64,000 nucleotides of DNA from Kuschelorhynchus macadamiae (taxonomy: Eukaryota > Arthropoda > Insecta > Coleoptera > Curculionidae), in assembly GCA_030620095.1 (NCBI GenBank), contig JAUTXW010000064.1, positions 194,501 to 258,500 of the forward strand, written 5' to 3'. The position numbers and the translations under genes were made by a program. The notes beneath the pieces were generated by a model. That model worked only from the letters and a program-made list of their open reading frames with translations. It did no database searches and was not told the DNA's origin. Positions 49,179 to 63,474 of this stretch are shown here, one piece after another (the first letter of the stretch is position 1; each line of letters opens with the position of its first letter).

Positions 49179-50489
49179 AAACTTGATAATTCGGATCCCT
49201 GGTGGTACATCGGATTCCGCGTTAGTCCGGACATTTTTTTCGAATTCTGTAATCCCGATGTTTGTAGGTTCGCTCATCCGGATTTTAGTAAAGTTATCTG
49301 TTTAAGGGCCAGTATTTTCATCTCCAAATAACTTTATTCTTCGAATATTTACCTTAAAAACTATTGGGACAATTGTAACCGTGGAAAATATTAACTGAAT
49401 AAAATTATACGGAGATGAATATACCAGCCCTAAGGCTGTTTACGGTTCCCAATACTTTAAATATACTCTCCAAAAATTCAAAACAAAAGCAGTTTAGTAA
49501 GGAGTAAGTATTTCACCATATCTGATAACCAGAAACAGGAAAGGTCCATTCGACAGTAACTTTACGGTCTTTTTTTCAGCAACTTAAGAGTGCTGAAAAT
49601 AGGTTTTTTAACAATCGGAACGCTATGCTCGTATTTGGGCATTCACGTTCGTATAGCACAAGCTTATACCTTTCTTTACACAGACCCCCGGAACAATGAC
49701 ACACCTAAAAGGATATCATCATATGTCCAAATTCGCCTGATATTTTTCCTTAGTCAAATAATTTTACAGTTTCACTAATACAGTTTGGGGTATTTATGCT
49801 TAATTCTGTCATTTTTTGAATGGTTGGCATTAGGCGGCTCGACGCTACTGCTTTTGATATTGATTCATTGGTACATAAGTGGGTTTGAGAATTTATATAA
49901 CCCAATTTTGTATAATCTTTAAAAACATAGCCATTTGTTGAATTAATTAGAATAGCGTAAGGAACGTAGAAATTTATAAGTAACGAACCGGATCGTATTC
50001 ATTTAATTTTTTTACGAACCGGAACGCCGCGGCCGTTCCGGTCCATTTGCAGTTCCGATTTTTAAGTTTATTATTAACTACTATTCTATCTATAGAAAAA
50101 TAATGAAAAAAGCTGTCCTATTGTTGGTTTTTAAAGTTAAGAAGTCGGCACGCAGCTGTTTCATAACAAATTTTTACACAAAAATAATGCCGTTGTTTAC
50201 GAAGTGTTATAAGAATGGTATTTTTACTGCAAACAGATGTTTTAAAAATCTACATGGTCTAAGAACTAATATCTATGGTCCGTTTAAGAAACTTTTATTT
50301 TGAGTCAAAAAAATTACATTTCATATTATATCTTAATAGATACATAAGTATTTATCAATATTACTTCTGTATAAATTTATTTACATTTTGCTAAATTCAG
50401 GTTATGTTCAGTGCAATACAAACATATTTTTGATTTAAGTTTTCCAATAAATTAATCTTTTATATGTATAATCATGGGTTTTAATAAAA

Positions 50490-50490
<1 letters not shown>
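49175..50490. other. Intergenic sequence; possible pogo/Tigger-like end and a GC-rich palindrome
   Basis: 49175-49300 has the phrase TTGATAATTCGGATCCCTGG and related TTCG/CCGGA pieces that resemble pogo/Tigger-type terminal sequence. No transposase follows. A near-palindrome, ACCGGAACGCCGCGGCCGTT through 50042, stands out at 50018-50042. No gene is supported. Confidence 0.35.
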
Positions 50491-52139
<1,649 letters not shown>

Positions 52140-52140
<1 letters not shown>

Positions 52141-52965
52141 TTTCGTTACTTATCTATTATTATTACTCCTAAATATTTAAACTTATTGGACACTTCTTTA
52201 TCCTGACCTATTTCGGTATTCATGTTTTCAAAAATGGCAAAATAATCTGTAAAAGCTAATATTTTTTTAATTTATCAACATGTATTATATCAGAACATCT
52301 GACGATAGTGTCGTCAGTGAATAGGTGCATTAAACATTCCCTGCACGTACCCACTATATGATTAATATATAAAAGAAATAACTGGGCCCAATACCCCTGT
52401 GGAATACCCCTATAATTGTCAACTTCCTCAGATGTGTCATTATTCGTAATTTTTGTTTTGGTTTAACCACCACAACACTCTACCGCTCAATCCGATACTT
52501 TCCAATTTTTCATTAAGTTGAGTTCTATTAATTGTTTGAAAGGTCCTTTGCAATACCGCACCTATTATCAATTTCTTAACCGAATTAATTTTCCAGTAAT
52601 TAAAGACACTTAACAACTGTCTCGCAACTATGTTTTTCTCGAAACCCTGATGTACATAATTCAAAATTTATTAGCTTCAGCAAATTCGAACAACTGATCG
52701 TAAACTACCTTTTCTAATATTTTTTTCAACACAACTGTGCGTATATTAATTGCTCGCAAGTCAACAACCTTTTGCGAATTACTCACTTTTGGAACTGGCA
52801 CAATAGTTATAACTTTAGGTCATCTGGAATTGCACACGTCAACAGGGCAGCAGTAAATACTAAATATTATAATTAAGCACTGATAAAGATACATCAGAGC
52901 CATTTTTAGTAGATAAATTGAAAAATATACTTTTTAAATTGTGTCTACGTAAAATTGGTTCATAC
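52140..52965 (-). pseudogene. LINE reverse-transcriptase pseudogene
   Basis: On the minus strand: VPVPKVSNSQKVVDLRAINI and LEKVVYDQLFEFAEANKF (about 52810-52680); FQTINRTQLNEKLESIGL in the open frame 52664-52440; a G-I-P-Q-G block near 52400; and the active site as FTDDTIV (52307-52321), with Thr where the family has Ala. Several frameshifts. A different family from the LINEs near 8-13 kb, judging by the active-site context. Confidence 0.82.
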
Positions 52966-54693
52966 TGGTTACATAAAAGGAATTCAATGAATTCGCCAAT
53001 GGGTCGTCAACTGTTTTATGTCCCTCGCCTAGGCCTACTACCCGTAACGTATTGCTAAAAAGCGATTCTCTAAATAATAAGACAACAGAATAATCACATA
53101 TTTATCTTCATGTTCGCAAACCCTATAGAGATATTGTGAAAAAGGAACAATACTATTATACACAAAAAACCGATCTGAAACAGAAAAGCAGGTACGGGCA
53201 AGTGGAACAGTTAAAATTAGTGTCAAAAACCTACCTAAAAACGGACAAACTCTGTAAAAGTTTCGCATGTATTTGTATAATTGTATATAATAAGTATTTA
53301 TTTGGTATAAAGATGTTGCTTACTTGTTTTACTGTTATTTAGGTAAAGGTGGTCACCGTTATAATTAATGTATATGTATCAAAGGTCACATGTAATTAGG
53401 AAATTTAAGTGATATAGTATTCAGTAGTAGCTATTTTTGTTAAATAAATCCATTTGTTTTATAAAATTGTTTTATAGTTGCTGTTAACACCTCCTAGACC
53501 TAATTTTTATTTTGCAGAGGTTTTAAAGTGGGTTCAGTTAAAAAATAAAATATTTTTAAAAATGTAAACAGGATAGTTTTCCAAGATTGTTATGAAAAAA
53601 GGAAATTTTGTTTTGAAATTCGTTATTCTTAAGGTGTTTATGTAACAAAATTTTGTCTTTATTTTTATCTTTAAAATTCACCCTGTTATTGGTCGTTTTT
53701 AGTCATGTGACTTCAATGAACCAATCAAAATGCTTATTCTTAATGACTAAGTTATTGCTGATACGAAATATTACTACATGAACCCACCATTATTAAAAGC
53801 AGGTGAAAATTTTGCTCTATTGGATTAAAAAAGATGCAGTGATGTCATCTATGAGGTGGTTGCATATTCTTAACAAGACTCCAGGGCGGTTAAGTACGTT
53901 ATCCCCCTCTATCGACCTCATATATTAAATTACTAACGATATATTTTATAATTAAACGTACTGATACATTAATATATTTAGCAAACACCTTTTCAATTCA
54001 ACATATCGCTAAATTAAACAACACTTGTAGCTTGTTTTATTCTACCATTCTACGTTGGGCGAAGATATATTTCAATTAATTTAAAGTCACATACACATTT
54101 CAAGAACAAAATACTGTTTCTTATCCACATTTGTTTCGTTTCAATTCCAGCAAATTTAGTTTGTTACGCTTTTTTACATCAAGGGCTCTTATGTGATATT
54201 ACTCATAATTTGGGCTAACCTAAAACACAATCTGATAATTAAAACAATTGCTTAACGTTAGATAAAAAACACAAACTCTTTAAACACCCATACTTCAAGA
54301 ATTTTCCTAAATATAAATAATTTATTATAATTCAAGGTTACAGCGATAATAATAGTGTTAACGTAAGCGATGGATTTATAATACGTTGCTAGGCAGCCGC
54401 CCTTACACCTTGTGAAAAAAAGTGTATCAAACTAAATTTATACACAAGTAAATAATTGTTAGAATTCTTTCTTGCTCTGGCACAGGTTTTCCTCAATGAG
54501 TTTCCCTTTTGTTGTTTTGTATTTTACCCCCCATAAAAATATCCGAAAAAAATGCTCCAGCATTTATAAGAGTGCAAAATACTATGTATCAAGATTACCT
54601 GATTACGGAAGTAATATTCATAAAACCAATTAAGGTAAAGTCGCTCATTCAGTAAAGTTTGGCGCAGGAATCTAAAAACAAGCATGCGAGTAT

Positions 54694-54695
<2 letters not shown>
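52966..54695. other. Intergenic sequence, nothing recognised
   Basis: No supported gene. Short frames at 53038-53342 look like chance openings. Confidence 0.5.

Positions 54696-54734
<39 letters not shown>
54696..54734. repeat. (TA)n array, left of mariner
   Basis: About 19 TA units ending exactly at the mariner terminus. Confidence 0.95.
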
Positions 54735-54739
<5 letters not shown>

Positions 54740-55339
54740 TGTCCCAAATTTGGCTTACATGCATTGCTATCTCGTAAACCGCTATAGCTACAGGGTGGGT
54801 TAAATTAGGAAAGTTTTAGAGAATTTTATTACAAATTTGATGACGTTTTGAAGTTTAGGATATCTTTTGTGGTTTTCAAGATAATTGGGAAAAATCAAAA
54901 TGGTGCATTTTCAACTTTTGCCCGTAGCTTCTAAACGACTCGTATTATGGTTTTATGGTTTATACATTATTAGGGCACTTTTATTAGAGGAACATTATGC
55001 AGGTAAAACGAAGTTTCTAGCTTCAATTGTTTTTGAGATATTGGCATCAACTTTTTATTTTCTTACCGACGCCATATTGGATTATTGTATTTTTGGAAAG
55101 ATCTTTTTAATAGCTTTCCAATGATGTATAACAAGGTAAGATTATTATTTTTCTTGAGCTCTAAAAACCAAAATAATTGTTTTTTTTTAAGTAGGCTTTG
55201 ATTACGCATGGCGGCCATAATGAAACAAAATAATGACGCATGTCAACAATCATTTTGTGTTCCTGAATAGTACTTGTTATCATTTTCTCATTGTGCCGAG
55301 TTTTTACAAAGTTTATTTGAGTTTCTTATACTACTTAAA

Positions 55340-55513
55340 ATGGAGGGTAATTATTCCAACGAAGAGAATTTGGATATGATAGAACTTTATTTTAAAGCAA
55401 ATAGAAATACACAAGCAGCTGCGCGTTCATACGAAGAACAATTTCCAGACCGACATCAACCAAGCCAAAGGCATTTCAGATTTCTAATTGTAAACTTGTT
55501 AGCTTATGGGTAA
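55340..55513 (+). CDS. Duplicate transposase N-terminus in the left inverted repeat
   Basis: ATG at 55340 opens a 57-residue frame identical to the transposase N-terminus apart from Arg-to-Ser in HQPSQRHFRF, ending LLAYG-stop as the repeat ends. It retains only the first helix-turn-helix. If expressed it could bind DNA or compete with the transposase, but nothing shows expression. Confidence 0.55.
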   Translation: MEGNYSNEENLDMIELYFKANRNTQAAARSYEEQFPDRHQPSQRHFRFLIVNLLAYG

Positions 55514-55655
55514 AAATATTAATTCAACCATCGATGTTTCAGATTTTCAACTAAGATATTATACTAACAGTGAATACCTAGTGACTAAAATGTAACTATC
55601 ACACTATTGAAAATACCTAAACTAAATTTAAATTAACACATAAAAAAAATATAAG

Positions 55656-56773
55656 TTACACCACATGCCTCCCTCCATTTTCCACACATTTTTGACATTT
55701 CTCCAATACCTTCCGTGTAACCCTTCTTAAGGTGTTCCTGTTAATATTAGCAAAAACATCTCGGACTCTGTCTTCTAGCTCTCTGAGACTTTCTGGCGGA
55801 GAAAATTCGTAGACCTCATTTTTTGCGTATCCCCATAAATAAAAATCGGGAACAGTAATATCCGGTGACCTTGCCGGCCAAGCAACAGGGCCATTATTAG
55901 CGATAATATTTTCCCCGAAAGTATTTCTGAGGACCGCCATCACCTCTCTGGTACCGTGAGCCGGACAGCCATCTTGTTGGAACCAAATATTTTGCAGGTC
56001 GTTTGGGGGAACAGAATTTATAACTTCTGGAATAATTTGTTCCCGTAATAGTTGCAAATATCTGTTACCCGATAAATTTTCTTGGAAAATGAACGGCCCA
56101 ATCAAACGGTTATCTAAAATACAAATTGTTATGAGTGATTTAAAGCAGAAGTGCATTGTTTGGAATTACCTATAATGCCACACCACACATTGAACCCAAA
56201 TTTTGTTTGTAAACGTCTTTCTTCTAAATTATGAGGATTCTCGGTGCCCCAGTAATGAGTATTATGTTTATTGAAAATTCCACAGTTTGTAAATCGTGTT
56301 TCATCTGTCCAAAGTACTTTAGAATGAAAGTTGGGTATTTGCTGGCATTTGTTGATGAACCATTCACTAAACGTGATTCTTCTAGCAAAATCATTTACCT
56401 GAAGACCCTGTACAATAGTAGGTTTATAGGGATGAAAGTGAAGTTTTTTCAAGACTCGTTGGACGGTTGATTTGGGAATTGCCGTTTGTTCTTCAATCTT
56501 TCTTACTGAGGTTGTTGGGTTGTCCCTGACACTTTCTATTATAGCTGCGTTTCTTGCTTCATTATCTATTGAATAGGTCTTTGGTTTCGGTTTCAAAAAA
56601 GACCCGTAGGCTAACAGGTTAACAATTAGAAATCTGAAATGCCTTTGTCTTGGTTGATGTCGGTCTGGAAATTGTTCTTCGTATGAACGCGCAGCTGCTT
56701 GTGTATTTCTATTTGCTTTAAAATAAAGTTCTATCATATCCAAATTCTCTTCGTTGGAATAATTACCCTCCAT
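55656..56773 (-). CDS. Mariner-type DD41D transposase with a 56-base intron, intact
   Basis: Exon 1 is 56773-56170 (604 bases), intron 56169-56114 (GTAATT...TTTTAG), exon 2 56113-55656 (458 bases including stop). Joined length is 1,062 bases, 353 residues, with no stop. Splicing joins WCGII to DNRLIGPF, the conserved spacing of this region in relatives. Domains: paired helix-turn-helix at the N-terminus (NEENLDMIELYFKANRNTQA; STVQRVLKKLHFHPYKP), then the catalytic triad: Asp in VLWTDETRF, Asp in IWFQQDGCPAH, and Asp in VPDFYLWG, with 41 residues between the second and third. The family cuts and pastes elements at TA sites. An unspliced transcript would stop 12 codons into the intron and lose the second and third catalytic residues. 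Confidence 0.9.
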
Positions 56774-57362
56774 TTTAAGTAGTATAAGAAATCAAATAAA
56801 CTTTGTAAAAACTCGGCACAATGAGAAAATGATAACAAGTACTATTCAGGAACACAAAATGATTGTTGACATGCGGCATTCTTTTGTTTCATTATGGCCG
56901 CCATGCGTAATACTTAAAAAAAAAACAATTATTTTGGTTTTTAGAGCTCAAGAAAAATAATAATCTTACCTTGTTATACATCATTGGAAAGCTCTTAAAA
57001 GATCTTTCCAAAAATACAATAATCCAATATGGCGTCGGTAAGAAAATAAAAAGTTGATGCCAATATCTCAAAAACAATTGAATAGAAACTTCGTTTTACC
57101 TGCATAATGTTCCTCTAATAAAAGTGCCCTAATAATGTATAAACCATAAAACCATAATACGAGTCGTTTAGAAGCTACGGGCAAAAGTTGAAAATGTACC
57201 ATTTTGATTTTTCCCAATTATCTTGAAAACCACAAAAGATATCCTAAACTTCAAAACGTCATCAAATTTGTAATAAAATTCTCTAAAACTTTCCTAATTT
57301 AACCCACCCTGTAGCTATAGCGGTTTACGAGATAGCAATGCATGTAAGCCAAATTTGGGACA

Positions 57363-57367
<5 letters not shown>

Positions 57368-57416
<49 letters not shown>
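57368..57416. repeat. (TA)n array, right of mariner
   Basis: About 24 TA units starting exactly at the mariner terminus. Confidence 0.95.
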
Positions 57417-57420
<4 letters not shown>

Positions 57421-58987
57421 ACGATGCATTACTTATTGGTGATTGACTAAAACCGTACAACCTGATAGGTCTAAGGTTAAAATTATATGCATAACCAGGG
57501 GCATAACAGCCTGTTTTTGATAAAACTCCCCCTTTCGTCGCGGTTTTAGTTTCTTGTAGCGTATTATAAAGTGCATATACGCTAGATATTTTATACGTAT
57601 TATCTAGTTACTATTTTATGTACTGTAAAATGATAACCGTAGACCGATAATTATCTAGTTACTTGCTAACATGGAACTACTATCCCAAACGTTTTAATGG
57701 GGACACTAAATTATAACGTCTTTTGCATAATATGCGATTTTATGCTTAAGCGCCACTTGAAGCTGGAATTGCATGTACCGGAAACCTCAAATACATGCAT
57801 CTTGCTTCATTCAATTACCACCCTATCACGAACGTTTTTAGAGGAGCATTTAATTCAAATATGTTATTACACTGTTGGAAGAAATCCAATAAACCATAGA
57901 AAAATTTCCACGCTACTGGTCACGCTTATAGCAATCAATATTAAATCTTAATCTTGACTGAGTTCGCATTATACAACGTTAACTGTTTGTAAGAAAAACC
58001 GCAAAAATTGGTACACCTTGTGTTTTGTCATTGATTGCTTAATTTAGCAGCCATCACAAATCACCTACATTTTATGATGTATAGAATTAACATTTTCGTC
58101 TTTGAAATGATTATGAAGTATCAAGAATTGTTTAAAAATATATCCTTATCAAGGTAAAGTATACTTTTTGAGGAAACACTGGTGATCTACCTACCAATTG
58201 CAAAAATAGTCAGTAGTTTACTTAAAAATGAAATTGTAACTATTAAGTATATGCTCTATTTAGTTTTAAGTACATTTTCTAAGTACTTAAAGTATATCTA
58301 AATACTTAAGTTCTTACTCAGAACTTTTTTACAGTGCATCTAAATACTTAAGTAATTAGCCGATTTTTAAGTAGTACAATCATAATCAAGTTAATTTTTT
58401 TTTTAAATTAGTAACTAAATATTCTTAGTATATGTCATAACTTCTTTTCTAAAAGTCATGACCATTGTTTTTTTTTCAGGTTATTTTTTGACCATCACCA
58501 TAATGTTTTAGCTTTAGCAAAAAAAATCGGTTTTAAAGAAAATTATATAAAAAATTTCATTGCAAATGAAGAAAAAACGCAATATACTAGATAAAATTAA
58601 TTAAGCATTATGTATTTAGAATAAAACGTCGAGTTTAAAACGTTTTTCTGTAAAAATCTAATTATGCATTATCTGCATTTTTAAAGCTGCAATAGTATTG
58701 TTCTACTGTTAAACTGAAGCGTGAAATATAATCAAGAACCTTTACGAGTAGGGTCTACGCATGATAAAATAGTGGTGCTTTTATATTATTAGTAATCAAA
58801 GCTCTAGCAAAAATGTATATATACCAAAGAATCCGATACTCCTTTATTATATTAAGCAAGTTCAAAATTGTAGAGTAGGCATTTTTGGGAGTATTATAGG
58901 AGTATATATATATAACAGTAGAGATTTGCAGTAAATTTTACCTTTTTTGTGACTGTAAAAACAAGCTAGGTAGGTATTTTTTGAATT
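57417..58987. other. Intergenic sequence, nothing recognised
   Basis: The 57697-57951 frame (84 residues) has no recognisable domain. From about 58230 to 58380 the phrase TAAGTACTTAAGTA-like recurs as a loose simple repeat. Confidence 0.4.
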
Positions 58988-60243
58988 CTCTCGGACTTTA
59001 ATCCTCAAAGTCGTTAAAGCAGACCTCAACAATAAAACTTCGCATGAATAGAACTAAAATGTCGTTTGGAATTCATTCTTTTTTTACAATCATGGTGCCC
59101 AAAATTAAATAAGTATTAAAAATACCTATGTACTTCTACAAAGTGCTTTAAGTAGATTAGGATTTTGCAGTACTTTTCTAAAAAGTACTGAATACATTGT
59201 CCCAAGGAATGCTGATTCAAAAGTAGTTAAATAAAATACTATAAATAAAATATATATAATTGTATTCAGCTCTGCAAACAAGTATTGTTTTTTTTTATTT
59301 CTAGAAATGTTTCTGTCCTACTGTTATAACAAACCGGCTTAGTATCAAACTTTATTTTTTAAACGAAATACCGTATTTTGTTTTTGGATTATGTCAAAAA
59401 TGCGCATGTAACTGTAGTATCGAATTGTTTAAAAATATTTTTTATCTGTATCCGAATATTTGTTTATCTTATACTACCAATTCGCATCCAATTACCATTT
59501 TTTTTCTATTTTCTAAGATTTTTTTTTAACTTACTGGTTGTCAACAGAAAGTATCATAATTTAAATGAAATATCCATTTTAAAGTTTTATCAAAAAATAC
59601 GCGTGTAACTGTCTTATCTCTTTCTCTCGGACTTTAATCCTCAAAGTCGTTAAAGCAGACCTCAACAATAAAACTTCGCATGAATAGAACTAAAATGTCG
59701 TTTGGAATTCATTCTTTTTTTACAATCATGGTGGCCAAAATTAAATAAGTATTAAAAATACCTATGTACTTCTACAAAGTGCTTTAAGTAGATTAGGATT
59801 TTGCAGTACTTTTCTAAAAAGTACTGAATACGTTGTCCCAAGGAATGCTGATTCAGAAGCAGTTAAATAAAATATATATAATTGTATTCAGCTCTGCAAA
59901 CAAGTATTGTTTTTTTTTTATTTCTAGAAATGTTTCTGTCCTACTGTTATAACAAACCGGCTTAGTATCAAACTTTATTTTTTAAACGAAATACCGTATT
60001 TTGTTTTTGGATTATGTCAAAAATGCGCATGTAACTGCAGTATCGAATTGTTTAAAAATATTTTTTATCCGTATCCGAATATTTGTTTATCTTATACTAC
60101 CAATTCGCATCCAATTACCATTTTTTTTCTATTTTCTAAGAATTTTTTTTAACTTACTGGTTGTCAACAGAAAGTATCATAATTTAAACGAAATATCCAT
60201 TTTAGAGTTTTATCAAAAAATACGCGTGTAACTGTCTTATCTC
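58988..60243 (+). repeat. Tandem duplication, 636-base period
   Basis: Unit one (about 58988-59621) and unit two (about 59624-60243) both begin CTCTCGGACTTTAATCCTCA and end with GCGTGTAACTGTCTTATCTC. They differ by scattered substitutions and one indel of about 13 bases near 59240/59870. Each contains a 76-residue open frame (59378-59608, 60001-60231) with no family match; AT-rich composition suggests it is not coding. Confidence 0.93.
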
Positions 60244-61375
60244 CTTATGATTCCTTTTTCAAGTTTATCACGTAGGATAAAAATAAACGTACTGCACTGG
60301 GCGTAATAATATTTTCTTCAAACAACGATAATACCTACTATGCTACATATACCATTTTAAATTAAACTAGCTTACCTGAAAACTTTAAAAAATTAATGTT
60401 ATTTGCCAGCAGATCGATTAACCAAATTAGGATTCTTATTTGGTAACAGAAAAGCGCTTGAATCTAGTTTTCATCCTTAAAATTTCTAGGTCAACGTCAA
60501 AAAAATAATTATGCTAGGCTCCCACAATCGCGAACCTTTTACAAACATTTTGTGAGGGTGTCAAATATGTTTAAGAAAATAGTAAATGTTATAATTATTA
60601 ATTGTTGCACTTATTTCAACACCTTGAGTTACCTTTTGCTTTTCGCAATCTAATCTAAAATGTTTTCTAGTAATAGCTATTAATTCTATTTTTATCTACG
60701 AAAAAATATAATATACGTGCATACTGAAATCGAGCAATTTGCCACAAATGTTAGAAACATTAAAATTGTAGGTAAAAAATAAATATAACATAGACAATGT
60801 TCACCGTTGCACGAATTATTTACATTTGGTTTAGGAATGATGCAGCAGCCTATAAAACTGTTTCTAATTAATATGTTTTACAAAAAAAATATGAAAAATT
60901 ATATAGTTAGCCCAATAAAATTAACCACAATAACGGCAACATTTTTTCTTTTGGGGGTAAAACGGGACGAATTCTAATTTTTTTTTCGATAATCTCATGA
61001 ACTAATTTTTCAAGAAAAATAGTTATGAGCAAAATTGTAGTTATAAAATTCTGTACATAAAAAGGTTCTTAGGTATTTTTTGTAGACTCAATCATTTTTG
61101 CAAATCAATATACATTATTGTCTAAAAAAAATATATTTTGTTTTGCAAAGCATCGCCACCAAACTATCTCCTATTAAGAAAAATTGGCAATGAACTTTTG
61201 CAGCATAGCCGATATTAACTTTAACCATAATAATTAAATTGTTTTTATTTTACTTTTTAAAGTTAAAAGTTCATTATGAGAAATGTTCTGTTAAAAAAGC
61301 ATTACCAACTATTTTCATATACAATTTATATCAATTTATATATAATGAATAAATGTATTACCAGATAACTTTCTC

Positions 61376-61378
<3 letters not shown>
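60244..61378. other. Intergenic sequence, nothing recognised
   Basis: AT-rich, no gene or structured repeat found. Confidence 0.5.

Positions 61379-61434
<56 letters not shown>
61379..61434. repeat. (TA)n array
   Basis: About 27 TA units. No inverted-repeat element abuts it on either side. Confidence 0.95.
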
Positions 61435-61438
<4 letters not shown>

Positions 61439-62789
61439 ATATCTGTATTATCTGATGTTTGAGAAATAAATCCATTAAAAGAGAACTACCTAATTCAAAT
61501 GTTCACATCAACATACAATTTTTTACCAAAAAACTTAAGGTTTTTTGTTATCTTAATAATTAATAACTAATATAGTATAGCAATAATTAAAACCATTGCA
61601 ATGTAATAATCTCATATCGTATTGCTGTGATAAAGCCTCCATGAAGCGAAATAATTTTAGTGGCTTTTATTTAGCAAATTATCCGATTTGAAATATAAAC
61701 GAAAACATGAAAAAAATTTGTTACTTAACCATAGGCTGTTATGAGAAACCAGTGAGAAAAAAATTCCAGCAGGATATTGTTCCTTCAAGTGTCTAGATAA
61801 TACTGTAATTTTTTTAAATTAATACTTATTAGTATATGTTTTTTTGTTGCGGCCAGTTTTAGAGCTCTATTTTCAACATTACATTAAAATTATTAATAAA
61901 AGAGTCACAGATCCGGCAGTCGGGGCTTTTTTATTACAAATTTCTTTTCGTTTCTTTTTTATTTTTTAAATCTTATTTTGTTATTTCTTAATAACTTTTG
62001 AAATTGTTTATGTGCGGGTTTGAAATTTTTGAATCCAATGAGCCCTCATATTTTCACCAGCAGTAACAAGAATTAACACCATTTTGAGTTTTTGAACTAG
62101 ACTATTTCTTGTAGTAATAAAACCATTCAGTCTATTTTTTCATCGATATTTCCATTAATTTCTTTTTATTCACATACTGAAGAACAGGGAAGGTCTTTGA
62201 TCATATAGATAAAACCTTTTTACAGAGCATTTCTTAGTGAAGCTTTTTTTTCATCATAAAAATCAAAATAATTACAATTTGAATGGTATGTATAAAGGTA
62301 TTACCAAAGAACTATACGTAACAGTATGAACTGAGTGTGGTAGAATTTTCTAACAGCTACCAGAGAAATTCTAGGTAAAGACAAATTTACCGATTTTTTA
62401 CATTATACATTCGCTACTTTGCAAAAGTTGCTTGCTAATTTTTCTTAATTGGACATAGCTCTACCAGTGTGGTGCAGTGGAGTGGAAACAAATTTTTAGA
62501 CAAAAAAGAAGAAACGAGAAAAAATCTAAGAACCTTTTTTTACTGAATTTTATAAACTACTTTGTTTTCGTTGAAAAAAAAAGATTATTTTTATGAATGC
62601 AAAAAATTGGAAAATACTTTTTAGGGTATGCTTAGATCATCAACATAAAGGTCTCCACAAAAATCTTTGATTGGATTTTTTTATTATTGTTAGGATATAA
62701 CCGTCTCAAGTGGCCCTTATGAAACATCGTACATATGAAAAATGATGTAGACTAAAAAAAAAATATTCATGCATTTGTTACAGAATTGT
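61435..62789. other. Intergenic sequence, possibly degenerate hAT 5' part at the right
   Basis: No open frame is supported. The last few hundred bases may belong to the hAT remnant that follows. Confidence 0.4.
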
Positions 62790-63470
62790 ACAAATACATG
62801 AATGATTACAGAAGTAAGCATAACTACATGAAGAACTTAGTATACGACAAACTAGGAAAGGCAAAAATAAAGAGGTTCATCGAAACTTTTGCAAAAGTAT
62901 CTACGATTTAGCTAACTGGATGTGTGGTTGTGAAGTCTCCAACTCATTTTACTGTTATGTTTGTTTGTTGTTTTCTAAGAACTCGTCGGACTCATTATGA
63001 TGCAAAGCCGGTGTTAAAGACTTAAAACACTTAAAAGAAAAAATAAAAAAACATGCGGTTTCTGCAGATCACATAAAATGTTCGGTGAACTATGCTACGG
63101 TCGGAAGTGTTGATATTCGCACTCAGCTAGACACAGCTTATAGAAAATCCCTTAGAGATTTTTAATGAAAACATCCAAAAATCGTTATATTTTAAACAAA
63201 ATTATAGAATGTGTAAAATTTTGTGGGGCATTCGAGCTGGCACTACGTAGCCATGATGAAACGGCTTTGTCTGAAAATCCAGGGGTTTTTCGAGGACTTA
63301 TAAATTTTGTTGAGGAGTTGGGCCAAGATAGACTATCCGCTTTAGCAATGTTAAGTATCGAGAAATCGTTTATAAAAGAAATGTGCGTGCAATTTTAACG
63401 AACGTGTCATTCAGCATTTTTCCAATTCTAAAGAACGGAGAGTAAACCTGAATTTCAAGAGAATTTAAAG
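62790..63470 (+). pseudogene. hAT-superfamily transposase remnant (TTF-type zinc finger, DUF4371-like)
   Basis: Plus-strand frames give NWMCGCEVSNSFYCYVCLLF (zinc-binding Cys pattern of TTF-type fingers), GVKDLKHLKEKIKKH and TQLDTAYRKSLRDF, then a stop. After a frameshift comes the open piece 63165-63398 with NRYILNKIIECVKFCGAFEL and ALRSHDETALSENPGVFRGL. These blocks are diagnostic of the ZMYM/DUF4371 group of hAT transposases. The sequence breaks off near 63470, where a minus-strand LINE begins, before the DDE catalytic and dimerisation regions. Confidence 0.85.
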
Positions 63471-63474
63471 ATTT

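Larger units (their letters stand above)
54735..57367 (-). mobile_element. 2.6-kb apparently intact mariner-type element with long inverted repeats
   Basis: Termini CAATGTGTCCCAAATTTGG and its complement define inverted repeats of about 777 (54735-55511) and 765 bases (56603-57367). The element is flanked by TA within (TA)n arrays on both sides. The repeats extend into the transposase coding region, so both ends carry its first 57 codons, facing each other. The transposase gene is open once a mini-intron is removed. Confidence 0.94.

Noticed and set aside
59378..60231. The paired 76-residue frames as a duplicated gene
   Set aside because: They are Phe/Ile/Leu-rich readings of T-rich DNA; similarity follows from the tandem duplication and there is no domain.
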